A DNA stretch of 64,000 bases from contig NZ_JADHDY010000003.1 in NCBI RefSeq assembly GCF_016820535.1, positions 124,001 to 188,000 on the forward strand, given 5' to 3'. This document shows, one piece after another, positions 1 to 8,472 of this stretch. Both the position numbers and the translations under genes were made by a program. The notes beneath the pieces were generated by a model. The model was not told the DNA's origin and searched no databases. It was given only the letters and a program-made list of their open reading frames with translations. Origin of the DNA: Sporosarcina beigongshangi. Its GTDB lineage: Bacteria > Actinomycetota > Actinomycetes > Actinomycetales > Micrococcaceae. Numbering within the stretch: position 1 is the stretch's first letter; every line of letters begins with the position of its first letter.

Positions 1-1
1 C

Positions 2-2602
2 CACGCGCCGTGGGCACTCGCCGTCGCCGCCCGGCTCCACGAACGCTACGGACTGGACGGCTCCGCCATGGCCTCCGACGACGGCATCGTGCTGCGCGTT
101 CCCCTCATGGACGACGAGCCGCCGGGCGCCGACCTCTTCCTCTTCGACCCCGAGGAACTGGACGGGATCGTCACCGCCGAGGTGGGCGGCTCGGCCCTGT
201 TCGCCAGCCGTTTCCGCGAATGCGCCGCCCGCGCCCTGCTGCTGCCGCGCCAGAACCCGGGCAAGCGCTCGCCCCTGTGGCAGCAGCGCCAGCGCTCGGC
301 CCAGCTGCTGGACGTGGCCCGGAAATACCCGCAGTTCCCCATCGTGCTGGAAACCGTGCGCGAGTGCCTGCAGGACGTCTATGACCTCCCTGCCCTGAAA
401 AGCATTGCGGCCTCCATTGAGCGGCGCGAGCTGCGCATGGTCGAGACCACCACGAGCGAGCCCTCCCCCTTCGCCCGCTCCCTGCTCTTCGGCTACGTGG
501 CCAGCTTCCTCTACGAGGGCGATTCACCCCTGGCCGAACGCCGGGCCGCCGCCCTCTCCCTGGACCCGGCGCTCCTGGACGAGCTGCTGGGCCGCGCCGA
601 ACTCCGCGAGCTGCTGGACCCCAACGTCATCGCGCTCACCGAGTCCCAGCTGCAGCGCCTCGCCGCCCCCGGCAAGAACAATGACCGCCGCGCCCGCGGG
701 CTGGAAGGCGTGGCTGATTTGCTGCGCCTGCTCGGCCCGCTGACCGTGGACGAGGTTGTCGAGCGACTGCTGCCCGAGCCTGCCCCCACCCAAGACGCGG
801 ACGACGCCGGCCTGCCGCCTTCCGCTGCCGAGCCCGCCGCCGCCCACCTCGCCACGGCGGCCGGCCACCTTTCGGAGCTGGTCCGGGTGAACCGCGCCCT
901 GCGCGTGAACATGGCCGGCGAGGAACGCTTTGCGGCGATCGAGGACGCCGCAAGGCTCCGAGACGCCCTCGGCATCCCGCTCCCCATGGGTGTCCCGCTG
1001 GCGTTCATCGAGCCGGTGGCCGACCCGCTCGGCGACCTCATCGCCCGCCACGCCCGCACGCACGGCCCCTTCACCACCGCGGATGTCGCGTCGAGGCTGG
1101 GACTGGGCATCGCCGTCGTGCATTCAGGGCTGGAGCGGCTGGCCGCGGACCGGCGCGTCACGGAGGGCGAGTTTTTGCCCAACGGTCTTGCCCGGCAGGA
1201 CGGCGGCTCGGAGTGGTGCGACGTGCAGGTCCTGCGGCAGCTGCGCAGCCGTTCTCTCGCAGCACTTCGGGCGGAGGTGGAGCCGGTGGATGCGGCCACC
1301 TTTGGGCGGTTCCTGCCAGCCTGGCAGCACGTCACGGCCGCGTCCGGCACCCCGGCCCTGCGCGGGTTGGACGGTGTCTTGACGGTGGTGGACCAGCTGG
1401 CCGGCGTGCCAATTCCGGCGTCGGCGTGGGAGCCGCTGGTGCTGGCCGCGCGCGTGAGGGACTACTCCCCCGCCATGCTGGACGAACTCATGGCCACGGG
1501 CGAGGTCCTTGTTTCCGGGGCCGGGTCCATTGCCGGAAACGACGGCTGGCTTAGCCTGCACGTGGCCGAAGCCGCCGAACTGACGCTGAACCCCGCCGCC
1601 GACTTCGAGCCCACGGACTTCCAGCAGCGGCTGTTGCAGCTGCTGGGCAACGGCGGCGCGTACTTCTTCCACCAGCTGCGCGAGATGACGGCGGACGGGC
1701 CTGATCTGGCGGCCTCGGACGATGACCTCACCGCCGCGCTCTGGGACCTGCTCTGGTCCGGGCGGATCAGCAACGACACCTTCGCACCCGTCCGCGCCCT
1801 GTTGGCTGGCGGGCACACGGCGCACAAGCAGAAGGCGCCGCCGTCGCGGCTGCGCCCCGGAAGGAGCGGCCGCTACGGGCGCCTGCCCGGACGGGCGGCC
1901 GGCATGCAGCGCGGCGCGCCTCCCATGGGTGCCGGCCGCTGGAGCCTGCTCCCCGTTGCAGAGCGCGCTGCGGACAGCACCCACACCACCCTGCGCAGCC
2001 ACGCCCTCGCCGAACTTTTTCTGGACAGGTACGGCGTCGTCACCCGCGGCTCCGTCATGAACCACGGCCTGCCCGGCGGCTTCGGCCTCATGTACAAGGT
2101 CCTGGCCCGGCTGGAGGAGAGCGGCCGCTGCCGGCGTGGTTATTTCATCGAGCACCTCGGCGCCGCACAGTTCGCCGTCTCCGCCACGGTGGACCGGCTG
2201 CGCACCTTCGGCGAGGACGCCGCCCTCAACCCGCGCCCGCCGCTGGCCCTGGCCCTCGCCGCGACCGACCCCGCCAACCCCTACGGCGCTGCCCTGCCCT
2301 GGCCGCCGCTGGAATCCGGGCACCGCCCGGGCCGCAAGGCGGGTGCCCTGGTGGTGATGGTCGACGGCGTCCTGGTCCTGTATGTGGAGCGCGGCGGCCG
2401 GACGCTGTTGTGCTTCAGCGACGACGAAGCTGCTGTCTCCCTTGCCGCCGCGGCCCTGGTGCAGGTGGTCAAGCGCGGGGCGATCGACAAGATGGCCATG
2501 GAAAAGGTAAACGGTTCCGGCATCCTGGGCACCCCGCTGGCCGCGGCCCTGCTGGCGGCCGGCGCCTACAGTTCCCCGAGCGGCATCCGCATCCGTGCCT
2601 GA
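2..2602 (+). CDS. lhr: Large helicase-related protein Lhr, C-terminal part (5' end outside window)
   Basis: The reading frame is open from base 2 and begins in mid-gene with HAPWALAVAARLHERYGL, so the helicase core lies upstream of the window. What is visible (about 866 residues) matches the long C-terminal region of actinobacterial Lhr, a 3'-5' DNA-translocating superfamily 2 helicase of about 1,500 residues involved in DNA repair. Recognisable stretches are FRECAARALLLPR near residue 70 and the all-alpha/winged-helix region that follows. In E. coli the C-terminal region of Lhr has been reported to carry uracil-DNA glycosylase activity. The next gene encodes the Nei DNA glycosylase, the same neighbour as in Mycobacterium. 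No frameshift is seen. Confidence 0.9.
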   Translation, partial: HAPWALAVAARLHERYGLDGSAMASDDGIVLRVPLMDDEPPGADLFLFDPEELDGIVTAEVGGSALFASRFRECAARALLLPRQNPGKRSPLWQQRQRSAQLLDVARKYPQFPIVLETVRECLQDVYDLPALKSIAASIERRELRMVETTTSEPSPFARSLLFGYVASFLYEGDSPLAERRAAALSLDPALLDELLGRAELRELLDPNVIALTESQLQRLAAPGKNNDRRARGLEGVADLLRLLGPLTVDEVVERLLPEPAPTQDADDAGLPPSAAEPAAAHLATAAGHLSELVRVNRALRVNMAGEERFAAIEDAARLRDALGIPLPMGVPLAFIEPVADPLGDLIARHARTHGPFTTADVASRLGLGIAVVHSGLERLAADRRVTEGEFLPNGLARQDGGSEWCDVQVLRQLRSRSLAALRAEVEPVDAATFGRFLPAWQHVTAASGTPALRGLDGVLTVVDQLAGVPIPASAWEPLVLAARVRDYSPAMLDELMATGEVLVSGAGSIAGNDGWLSLHVAEAAELTLNPAADFEPTDFQQRLLQLLGNGGAYFFHQLREMTADGPDLAASDDDLTAALWDLLWSGRISNDTFAPVRALLAGGHTAHKQKAPPSRLRPGRSGRYGRLPGRAAGMQRGAPPMGAGRWSLLPVAERAADSTHTTLRSHALAELFLDRYGVVTRGSVMNHGLPGGFGLMYKVLARLEESGRCRRGYFIEHLGAAQFAVSATVDRLRTFGEDAALNPRPPLALALAATDPANPYGAALPWPPLESGHRPGRKAGALVVMVDGVLVLYVERGGRTLLCFSDDEAAVSLAAAALVQVVKRGAIDKMAMEKVNGSGILGTPLAAALLAAGAYSSPSGIRIRA

Positions 2603-2646
2603 CCCCTTGAATACCCTCGCTCCCATGCGGGCCACTTTCTCCAAAC

Positions 2647-2848
2647 GCTATCGCAGCAATGGCGGCTTTTCTCCTGTCCCTATCGCAGCAATGGCTGGAT
2701 TTTTCGGATCGCTATCGCATTCGGGTGTCTGGCATCCGCACATTTTTCATGGGCCCAGTTACATGATCGATGCAGTGCGATAGGGTTCGCCAGAAAGCAG
2801 CATTTGCTGCGATAGCGTCGTCCGAATAGCCGCCATTGCTGCGATAGC
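2647..2848. repeat. Cluster of GCTATCGCAGCAATGGC elements in inverted arrangement
   Basis: The 293-bp gap between lhr and nei has no convincing gene. It holds at least five copies or partial copies of GCTATCGCAGCAATGGC: direct copies at 2647-2663 and 2680-2695, a partial one near 2710, and reverse-complement copies near 2774-2785, 2803-2818 and 2832-2848. The 17 bases at 2647-2663 and 2832-2848 are exact reverse complements, so a long-range stem is possible. Related sequence recurs at 26543-26592 and about 40615-40645. Confidence 0.8.
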
Positions 2849-2895
2849 GTCGGGAGAGGGTGGGGGGGAAAGGGTGATGGATGTGGGTGGTTTCC

Positions 2896-3714
2896 GTGCC
2901 TGAGGGCGACACCGTCTGGCGGCAGGCCAGGGACCTGCGTGCCGTGCTGGAAGGCCAGGTCCTGACAGGCTGCGACTTCCGGGTGCCCGCCCATGCCACG
3001 CTTGATTTCACCGGCCAAACCGTCACAGCCGTGGAATCCCGGGGCAAGCACCTGCTCATGTTTGTAGGCGGACAGGTGATCCATTCGCACCTGGCAATGG
3101 AGGGCCACTGGGACATCTATCCGGTGGCCAATGGACGGGCGGCCAAGTGGCGCAAGCCGGCTTTTGCGGCCCGGGCAGTCCTAACAACGGAGCAGGCCTC
3201 AGCCGTCGGCTTCTCGCTGGGCACGCTGGAAGTCTTGCCGGAGGCAATCGTGGGGAACGCCGTCGGACATCTGGGGCCGGACCTGCTGGGACCGGACTGG
3301 GATGCGGACGAGGCGCTGCGGAGGCTGTTGGCCGCGCCTGGGCGGGCCATTGGGTTGGCGCTGCTGGACCAGCGGAACCTCGCGGGAATCGGCAATATTT
3401 ACCGCAATGAGCTGTGTTTCCTGAGCCGCGTCCACCCTGCTGCAACGGTGGCGGAGGTGCCCGAGCTGCCCCGAATGGTGGATCTTGCCAAACGGCTGCT
3501 CGAGGTAAACAAAGACCGGACGCAGCGCTCCACCACGGGAGGGCCGGCGCGGGGCGATGCAGCTTCCTGGGTTTATGGCCTTGCCGGCAAGCCCTGCAAG
3601 CGGTGCGGGGCAATCATCAAGCACGGAACACTGGCCGATCCTGCGCATCCGGCCCGTGCAGCGCGGGACATCTATTGGTGCCCGCGCTGCCAGCCGGAGC
3701 CCGGCGGCCGGTGA
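2896..3714 (+). CDS. nei: Fpg/Nei family DNA glycosylase (endonuclease VIII-like, Nei2 type)
   Basis: This is a bifunctional DNA glycosylase/AP lyase that removes oxidised pyrimidines in base excision repair. The family uses the N-terminal proline and the following glutamate for catalysis, and here PEGDTVW follows directly after the GTG at 2896. That decides the start: the ATG at 2881 would add five residues ahead of the catalytic proline. The helix-two-turn-helix signature DQRNLAGIGNIYRNEL is present. A C-terminal zinc finger is intact, CKRCG followed after about 24 residues by CPRC. The protein is about 272 residues, normal for the family. It lies downstream of lhr, separated by a repeat-rich spacer. 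Confidence 0.93.
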   Translation: MPEGDTVWRQARDLRAVLEGQVLTGCDFRVPAHATLDFTGQTVTAVESRGKHLLMFVGGQVIHSHLAMEGHWDIYPVANGRAAKWRKPAFAARAVLTTEQASAVGFSLGTLEVLPEAIVGNAVGHLGPDLLGPDWDADEALRRLLAAPGRAIGLALLDQRNLAGIGNIYRNELCFLSRVHPAATVAEVPELPRMVDLAKRLLEVNKDRTQRSTTGGPARGDAASWVYGLAGKPCKRCGAIIKHGTLADPAHPARAARDIYWCPRCQPEPGGR

Positions 3715-3732
3715 TCGGCGGCCGGTGATCGG
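3703..3732. repeat. 14-bp tandem duplication over the nei stop codon
   Basis: GGCGGCCGGTGATC occurs twice in a row (3703-3716 and 3717-3730). The first copy contains the nei TGA. It is probably replication slippage; no function is proposed. Confidence 0.7.
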
Positions 3733-3750
3733 CTTGCCGGGCTGCGGTTG

Positions 3751-4677
3751 CTACGGCAGGGTGTGGCCGGCTGCCGTGAAGAGCCGGTACCATTCCTGGC
3801 GCGATAGCTGGATGTCCGATCCCGCCGCCGACTCGATGACACGCTCGGGCTTGGTTGTCCCCAGGACCACCTGCATGTTGGCCGGGTGCCGGGTGATCCA
3901 CGCGACGGCGATTCCGGACGGTGTGGCGCCGTGGGCCGCGGCGATCTCGTCGAGGGCGTCGTTCAGGGGACCGTAGTTTTCACGGTCGCCGATGAAGACG
4001 CCGTCGAAGAATTTCTTCTGGAACGGCGACCACGCCTGCAGGGTGATGTCGTTCAAACGGGCGTAGTCAAGGACGCCGTTGTCGCGGTCAATGGACTGGT
4101 CCAGCACGGCCATGTTCGCCGCCACGCCTGCCGCGATGAGCGGGGCGTGCGTGATGGACAACTGCATCTGGTTGATGGCCAGCGGCTGCCGGACCGAACG
4201 CTTCAGCAATTCAATCTGCGGGGGCGTCTGGTTCGACACGCCAAAGTTGCGCACCTTGCCGGATTCATGGAGCACGTCGAAGGCGGCCGCAACCTCATCG
4301 GGCTCCATAAGTGCGTCGGGGCGGTGCAGCAGGAGCACGTCAAGGTGGTCCAGGCGCAGGGCGGCCAATGATTCGTCCACCGAGCTGAGGATGTGTTCCT
4401 TGGAGAAGTCCCAGAAACCGTCCCGGATCCCCACCTTTGACTGGATGATGACTTCCTCCCGCTCGGCAGGGGTGAAGGTCACGGCGTCGCCGAAGCGCCG
4501 CTCGCAGAGGTGGTTGCCGCCGTAGATGTCGGCATGGTCGAAGAAGTTGATGCCGGCGTCCCGGGCCGTGCCGACCAATTCGCGGATCTGCCCATCGTCC
4601 AGGTCGGATATGCGCATCAGCCCCAGGATGATGTTGGAGGCGGTGAGGCTTGTCTGTGGGAGGGTGAAAGACTTCAT
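3751..4677 (-). CDS. Aldo/keto reductase
   Basis: This is an NAD(P)H-dependent TIM-barrel oxidoreductase of about 308 residues. The catalytic tetrad is visible: Asp47 and Tyr52 in FFDHADIYGG, Lys81 in IIQSKVGI, and His118 in LLLHRPD. It most resembles the YdhF-type cytosolic reductases. The physiological substrate cannot be told from sequence. The start is the ATG at 4677, preceded on the minus strand by AAGGAG; a long in-frame extension upstream has no family similarity. The next upstream gene on the same strand is the DinB-fold gene, 44 bases away, so the two may be co-transcribed. Confidence 0.88.
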   Translation of the reverse strand: MKSFTLPQTSLTASNIILGLMRISDLDDGQIRELVGTARDAGINFFDHADIYGGNHLCERRFGDAVTFTPAEREEVIIQSKVGIRDGFWDFSKEHILSSVDESLAALRLDHLDVLLLHRPDALMEPDEVAAAFDVLHESGKVRNFGVSNQTPPQIELLKRSVRQPLAINQMQLSITHAPLIAAGVAANMAVLDQSIDRDNGVLDYARLNDITLQAWSPFQKKFFDGVFIGDRENYGPLNDALDEIAAAHGATPSGIAVAWITRHPANMQVVLGTTKPERVIESAAGSDIQLSRQEWYRLFTAAGHTLP

Positions 4678-4721
4678 TGCTGCATTCTCCTTATTATTGG
4701 TTCTTGCGGTCGGCATCCGGT

Positions 4722-5375
4722 TTAGCGTGCAGGTGTGCGGCCCAGGCGTTCTCCCAGAATCTTCACGCCGGGGCCGTGGAGTTCCTCGAGGTACGAGCCG
4801 CGCCCTGCCATCACCATAACCAGCGCGAGGGTGGGGCCGCTGACAGGTGCGCCTTCCCCGGAATGGAAGGGGCCGTCGTCGGCCGTCATTTGCAGCCCGG
4901 CAGCATTGCTCTTGCTGGGAACCGCAAAATCGCGGCTGGCAAAAAATTCGGCCACCGGCGTCAGCATCTCGGGGCCCGGTCGGTAGCCGAGCCCCAGCGG
5001 CCGGCGGATGTCCTGGGCGTGGACCACCACTTCGCCGAGGTACGCCGGGATGTCCGACGTCGGCGCAACAGTGCTGCTCACAACCTGACGAAAGTTCTCC
5101 AGGGTTTGGTTCGGAGTGGTCCCGAGATGTTCGTTGAGCCGCCGCAGGTTGTGCACGTCGGGGCGGAACCGGGCACCGAGCATGCTGCGGATCCACTGCC
5201 ATTGGCCAATGCTTGCCGCCGCGGTCAGGTGCGCCACGACTTGCTCGACGTTCCACTCCCCGCACAGGGAGGCATGGTGCCACTGCTCGGGTGTCAGCAG
5301 TTCGAGTTCATCCGCAAGGGTGGCCCGTTCGGCGTGCACCAACTCCCAGAGCTCGTTCTTGTGGTTCTTCGCCAT
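4722..5375 (-). CDS. DinB/MDMPI-fold protein (maleylpyruvate isomerase family, mycothiol-dependent type)
   Basis: A 217-residue protein beginning with an N-terminal helix and the signature LCGEWNVEQVVAHL, typical of the MDMPI/DinB_2 superfamily whose members bind a metal through histidines and often use mycothiol as cofactor in actinobacteria. The histidines of QVVAHL and EVVVHAQDIRR match the usual metal-ligand positions. The exact reaction is unknown; most relatives are annotated only as TIGR03083-type proteins. The aldo/keto reductase lies just downstream. The upstream spacer (5376-5584) carries CCTATGCGAGT twice, about 24 bases apart. Confidence 0.75.
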   Translation of the reverse strand: MAKNHKNELWELVHAERATLADELELLTPEQWHHASLCGEWNVEQVVAHLTAAASIGQWQWIRSMLGARFRPDVHNLRRLNEHLGTTPNQTLENFRQVVSSTVAPTSDIPAYLGEVVVHAQDIRRPLGLGYRPGPEMLTPVAEFFASRDFAVPSKSNAAGLQMTADDGPFHSGEGAPVSGPTLALVMVMAGRGSYLEELHGPGVKILGERLGRTPAR

Positions 5376-5584
5376 GCGGTTGATTCCCCCTATGCGAGTT
5401 GCGTGACTCCAATCCTATGCGAGTGCTCCTTAAGGCAAGCTGCCGGCGAGGTGGGCCGAAAAGGGTTCACGGGTGCCGCCGTCGTGCGTGTTATTGATGT
5501 CTGGCAGAGGGGCCACAATGGTTTGTAGCCAGCCTAACAATGGCTGTGGTCTGGGCCCCGCGGAAGGCTCGGTACCCTTGAAAG

Positions 5585-6511
5585 GTGATGAAATCTCCCC
5601 TTCCCGTGCGCAACGGCGTCAATGCCACCCGCATGCGCATGCCAGAAGAGGGCCCCTGGGCCACCGCCATGGAATACGTTCTGGACAAATTCAACCACGT
5701 GGACCCGGCCGGGATCGTGGACCGCTTTGAGCGCGGCGAGGTCAAGGCGCTGGGCGGGGAAATTGTCACACCCACCACCCCGCTGAGCGAGCACCTGTTC
5801 ATTTGGTACTACCGCGAGCTGCCGGTGGAGAAGCGCCTGCCAGTGGAGCTGTCCGTGCTGCACCAGGATGAGGACCTGGTGGTCGTGGACAAGCCGCACT
5901 TTTTGCCGACGACGCCGGGCGGCATGTATGTGCAGGAGTCGGCGCTGGTGCGCCTGCGCGTGCTGCTTGACCTGCCGGATCTGGTGCCGATCCACCGCCT
6001 GGATCGCATGACCGCAGGCGTGCTGCTGTTCTCCGCCACCCCGGAGACCCGGGGCAAGTACCAGCTGCTGTTCGAGAAGCGCCGCGTGGAGAAGACGTAC
6101 CGTGCCGTGGCTCCGGTCAGTCCCGAGCTGGAATTTCCGCTGGTGGTGCGCAGCCGCATGATCAAGTCGCGGACATATTTGTTGGCGCAGGAGGTTGAGG
6201 GCGAGCCCAATGCGGAGACCCGGATTGAGCTGATGGACACCCGTGTTTCCGAGTCCGGGCAGACCCTGGGCCTCTACGACCTCCAGCCGCACACCGGCAA
6301 GACCCACCAGCTGCGTGTGCACCTGGCATCGCAGGGCATCGGCATCCTCAACGACCCGTTCTACCCGGTGCTCCACGAGCAGGCGCCGGACGACTACACG
6401 AAGCCGCTCCAGCTGCTGGCCCACAGCATCTCCTTCACCGACCCGCTGACCCGCGAACCCGTGAAGTACTTCTCACAGCTGGAGCTTTCGGAATTTCCGG
6501 ACCACAAGTAG
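5585..6511 (+). CDS. RluA-family RNA pseudouridine synthase
   Basis: It isomerises specific uridines to pseudouridine in rRNA or tRNA. The catalytic motif HRLDRMTAGV carries the conserved Asp; VVDKPHFLP and GKTHQLRVHL flank the active site in the RluA order. The protein is about 308 residues without an S4 domain. The ORF can start at GTG 5585 or ATG 5588. A -10-like TACCCT (5573-5578) ends exactly 6 nt before the GTG and no well-spaced Shine-Dalgarno is present, so I favour a leaderless GTG start. Which RNA position is modified cannot be deduced. Confidence 0.9.
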   Translation: MMKSPLPVRNGVNATRMRMPEEGPWATAMEYVLDKFNHVDPAGIVDRFERGEVKALGGEIVTPTTPLSEHLFIWYYRELPVEKRLPVELSVLHQDEDLVVVDKPHFLPTTPGGMYVQESALVRLRVLLDLPDLVPIHRLDRMTAGVLLFSATPETRGKYQLLFEKRRVEKTYRAVAPVSPELEFPLVVRSRMIKSRTYLLAQEVEGEPNAETRIELMDTRVSESGQTLGLYDLQPHTGKTHQLRVHLASQGIGILNDPFYPVLHEQAPDDYTKPLQLLAHSISFTDPLTREPVKYFSQLELSEFPDHK

Positions 6512-6572
6512 GTTCCGCGCCGGACCGTGCAGGTGATGCGGTGTGTGGAGGCAGCGGACCAGTTTGCCCCCT

Positions 6573-6926
6573 TCAGACGCCGATCGCTGAAACCTCCACG
6601 GCCGCCTTCACATCCACCTCCGGGCGCAACCCGGAAACGAAGGTGCGGATGCCGGCGGCCACTGCACGTGCCAGGGCCGGCGCCGGGACGGTCCCGTTGC
6701 TGCCGATGCGCAGCCGGACGCTCACGGCGGGCCGTGCGCCGTCGGACATGCCGTCCGCATCCGGCACCTCTTCGCGGCACACCACAAAAACGGCAGCATC
6801 ACCGCCGGTTCCCAGCAGCGAGGCGGCCTGCTTTGCGGCAGCCAGCCACACAGGGTCCGCGGAATAGACCGTGGCAACGCCCTCCATGGACAGCACCAAA
6901 TGATGGATGTCGTCTTCCAGTGTCAT
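6573..6926 (-). CDS. Small Asp23-operon protein of unknown function
   Basis: A 117-residue soluble protein with no signal peptide or membrane segment. Its central VSVRLRIG and C-terminal VDVKAAVEVSAIGV look like the beta strands of an Asp23/Gls24 domain in reduced form. Its ATG overlaps the TGA of the preceding gene (ATGA), which indicates translational coupling in the envelope-stress operon. It is the last gene of the operon. The function is unknown, and the relationship to Asp23 is an inference from strand pattern and context. Confidence 0.7.
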   Translation of the reverse strand: MTLEDDIHHLVLSMEGVATVYSADPVWLAAAKQAASLLGTGGDAAVFVVCREEVPDADGMSDGARPAVSVRLRIGSNGTVPAPALARAVAAGIRTFVSGLRPEVDVKAAVEVSAIGV

Positions 6927-7507
6927 GGCTGTCCTTCCGGGGACTCATCAAGCGGCGGGCGCATATCGGTAAATGCCACGTGCACGGCAGCGACATTCAG
7001 CTCCGTCTGCACCTGCAGTTCGTCAAACACGGCCGAGCGCAGCGCCTCAGCCAGCGTCGGCAGTGGGTGGCCGTAACGTGCGGAGACGTGGATGCTCACC
7101 TCCACGGGCGCCCCGGCAACGGAAACTTCGCCCTCCAGGCGGCAGCGGCCAATGAGCACCCCTGCCAGTGAATCGCCCACTGAACGGACCATGGCAATGA
7201 CGGCGCCTTCGGTCTCGCTGAGCTCGTCCAGGTCACCGCCGTCGAGCGGAATGGTGCGACCGGCCCGGGTCTCCAGGCGAAGGTTGGCCAGCATGCCGTC
7301 CAGCCAGCTGGGGTCGTCGCCCAAGGACGCAACGTCGTCGTCCAACAAATCCAGGGCGGCGGCGCTCAGGCTCCGCAACCCGGCAAGCCGCGCCTGGCAC
7401 TGCGGACAATTTTCAATGTGGTCGGAATCAGCCGAATAACCGTAGTCAAGGTAGTCGCTGAGGTCTTCGATGCGCCGGCCGCAGTCCTGCGTGGGGTTCA
7501 TCGCCAT
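6923..7507 (-). CDS. Zinc-motif (anti-sigma-like) plus Asp23-like fusion protein
   Basis: The 194-residue protein starts with a short segment holding C9, H30, C34 and C37 (HIENCPQC), the H-x3-C-x2-C arrangement of zinc anti-sigma (ZAS) domains. A linker rich in Asp and Leu follows, then from about residue 95 a region resembling Asp23/Gls24 (VAGAPVEVSIHVSARYG and LNVAAVHVAFTDM). Its start overlaps the stop of the ECF sigma gene, as ECF/anti-sigma pairs usually do. There is no membrane segment, so it would be a soluble regulator. ATG 7507 and ATG 7501 are both possible starts. The anti-sigma role is an inference from motif and position. Confidence 0.75.
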   Translation of the reverse strand: MAMNPTQDCGRRIEDLSDYLDYGYSADSDHIENCPQCQARLAGLRSLSAAALDLLDDDVASLGDDPSWLDGMLANLRLETRAGRTIPLDGGDLDELSETEGAVIAMVRSVGDSLAGVLIGRCRLEGEVSVAGAPVEVSIHVSARYGHPLPTLAEALRSAVFDELQVQTELNVAAVHVAFTDMRPPLDESPEGQP

Positions 7508-8067
7508 TCCTCCATTTCCTTAACGAGCGTGGTCCGTGCCCTGGCCAGCCGGCCGCGAACACTGGTTTCGCTGATGCCCAGCGCCTCGGCGATCTCCCCG
7601 TAGGATTGGCCGCCGAATTCCTTCAGGACCCAGCATCTTCGCTGTTCCTCTGGCAGGCGGGACAACGCATCGTTCAACGCCCGGCGAGCGGACCCGGCCA
7701 CCGCGCTCTGCTCCGGCGTGGGCTTGCTGTCCGCAGGATCCGGCTGGTCGTCCAAGTTGTGGTGCGTCTTGCGGCGGCGGCCGGTGTCGATGGCCCGGTG
7801 CGCCACAATCCGCATGAGCCACGCCTTGACGGCCGTGCCGTCCTGAACTGAGGCGATGTCCTTCCACGCCGTGAGCAGCGCCTCCTGCACCACGTCGTCG
7901 GCCTCGTCAAAGGAACGTGCCAGCCGCCGCGCGTAGGCACGCATGAGCGATCCATGCCTGCGTGCAAGCATCTCAAAGGCTGCGACATCTCCGTCGCCCG
8001 CCCTTTCCGCCAGCACCTCATCGGGTGCTTCGGCGAGCTTGTCGGAAAAGTCCTGCGGTATCTTCAC
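7498..8067 (-). CDS. ECF-type RNA polymerase sigma factor
   Basis: The 189-residue protein has the two ECF regions. Sigma-2 is around DEADDVVQEALLTAWKDI and sigma-4 around LPEEQRRCWVLKEFGG followed by YGEIAEALGISETSVRGRLARAR. It has no extra C-terminal domain. The start is GTG 8067 with a weak upstream AAAGGG. It sits inside an operon of Asp23-family and stress-membrane proteins, and its 3' end overlaps the zinc-motif/Asp23 fusion gene, the likely partner regulator. Its regulon is not known; autoregulation of this operon would be typical for the class. I found no convincing GGAAC-type ECF promoter directly upstream. Confidence 0.88.
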   Translation of the reverse strand: MKIPQDFSDKLAEAPDEVLAERAGDGDVAAFEMLARRHGSLMRAYARRLARSFDEADDVVQEALLTAWKDIASVQDGTAVKAWLMRIVAHRAIDTGRRRKTHHNLDDQPDPADSKPTPEQSAVAGSARRALNDALSRLPEEQRRCWVLKEFGGQSYGEIAEALGISETSVRGRLARARTTLVKEMEEWR

Positions 8068-8133
8068 CGGCTTTCGCCCTTTCTTGGGTGGCTGGCTGTT
8101 CCCGCAGGGACAATGCGGGTTGGACGCGCCAGG

Positions 8134-8162
8134 GGCCGGCAGACGGATCCCGTCTGCCGGCC
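8134..8162. terminator. GC-rich hairpin between GlsB/YeaQ gene and ECF sigma gene
   Basis: GGCCGGCAGACG (8134-8145) and CGTCTGCCGGCC (8151-8162) are perfect 12-bp inverted arms around a 5-nt loop. No T-run follows in either direction. It lies in the 108-bp gap and may partly terminate or stabilise the upstream transcript, making the sigma/anti-sigma part a lower-expressed segment. Confidence 0.55.
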
Positions 8163-8175
8163 GGAGGTGCGTACG

Positions 8176-8433
8176 TTACTTGCGGCCCTTGACGGCTCCA
8201 TAGACGCCGGCCACAACCAGGCCGCCGCCGATGGAGAGCAGCCACGTGGAGATGTTGAAGAAGCCCTTGAGGTCGACGTTGAAGATGATGGAGCCGAGCC
8301 ACCCGCCCACGATGGCACCGACAATGCCCAGGATGATGCTGGTGATCCAACCGCCCTGCACCTTGCCCGGCATGACGGCCTTGACGATGGCACCGACGAT
8401 CAGGCCCAGAATGATGAAGCTAAAGATACCCAT
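8176..8433 (-). CDS. GlsB/YeaQ/YmgE-family stress-response membrane protein
   Basis: An 85-residue, very hydrophobic protein with three predicted transmembrane stretches (FSFIILGLIVGAIVKAVMPG; ITSIILGIVGAIVGGWLGSI; LSIGGGLVVAGVYGAV). The GLIVGAIVKAVMPG and GIVGAIVGGWLG stretches are typical of the transglycosylase-associated/GlsB family found with Gls24/Asp23 proteins. It has a good AAGGAGA ribosome site 5-6 nt before the ATG. It is part of the envelope-stress operon, 39 bases after the CsbD gene. The biochemical role is unknown. Confidence 0.9.
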   Translation of the reverse strand: MGIFSFIILGLIVGAIVKAVMPGKVQGGWITSIILGIVGAIVGGWLGSIIFNVDLKGFFNISTWLLSIGGGLVVAGVYGAVKGRK

Positions 8434-8472
8434 GATGTTCTCCTTGTGCGATCTGTTTACTTGCCTGTTTGT

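Noticed and set aside
1124-2644. Long minus-strand ORF (506 residues) opposite lhr
   Set aside because: It is antisense to the Lhr frame, rich in Gly/Arg/Gln, with no recognisable motif.
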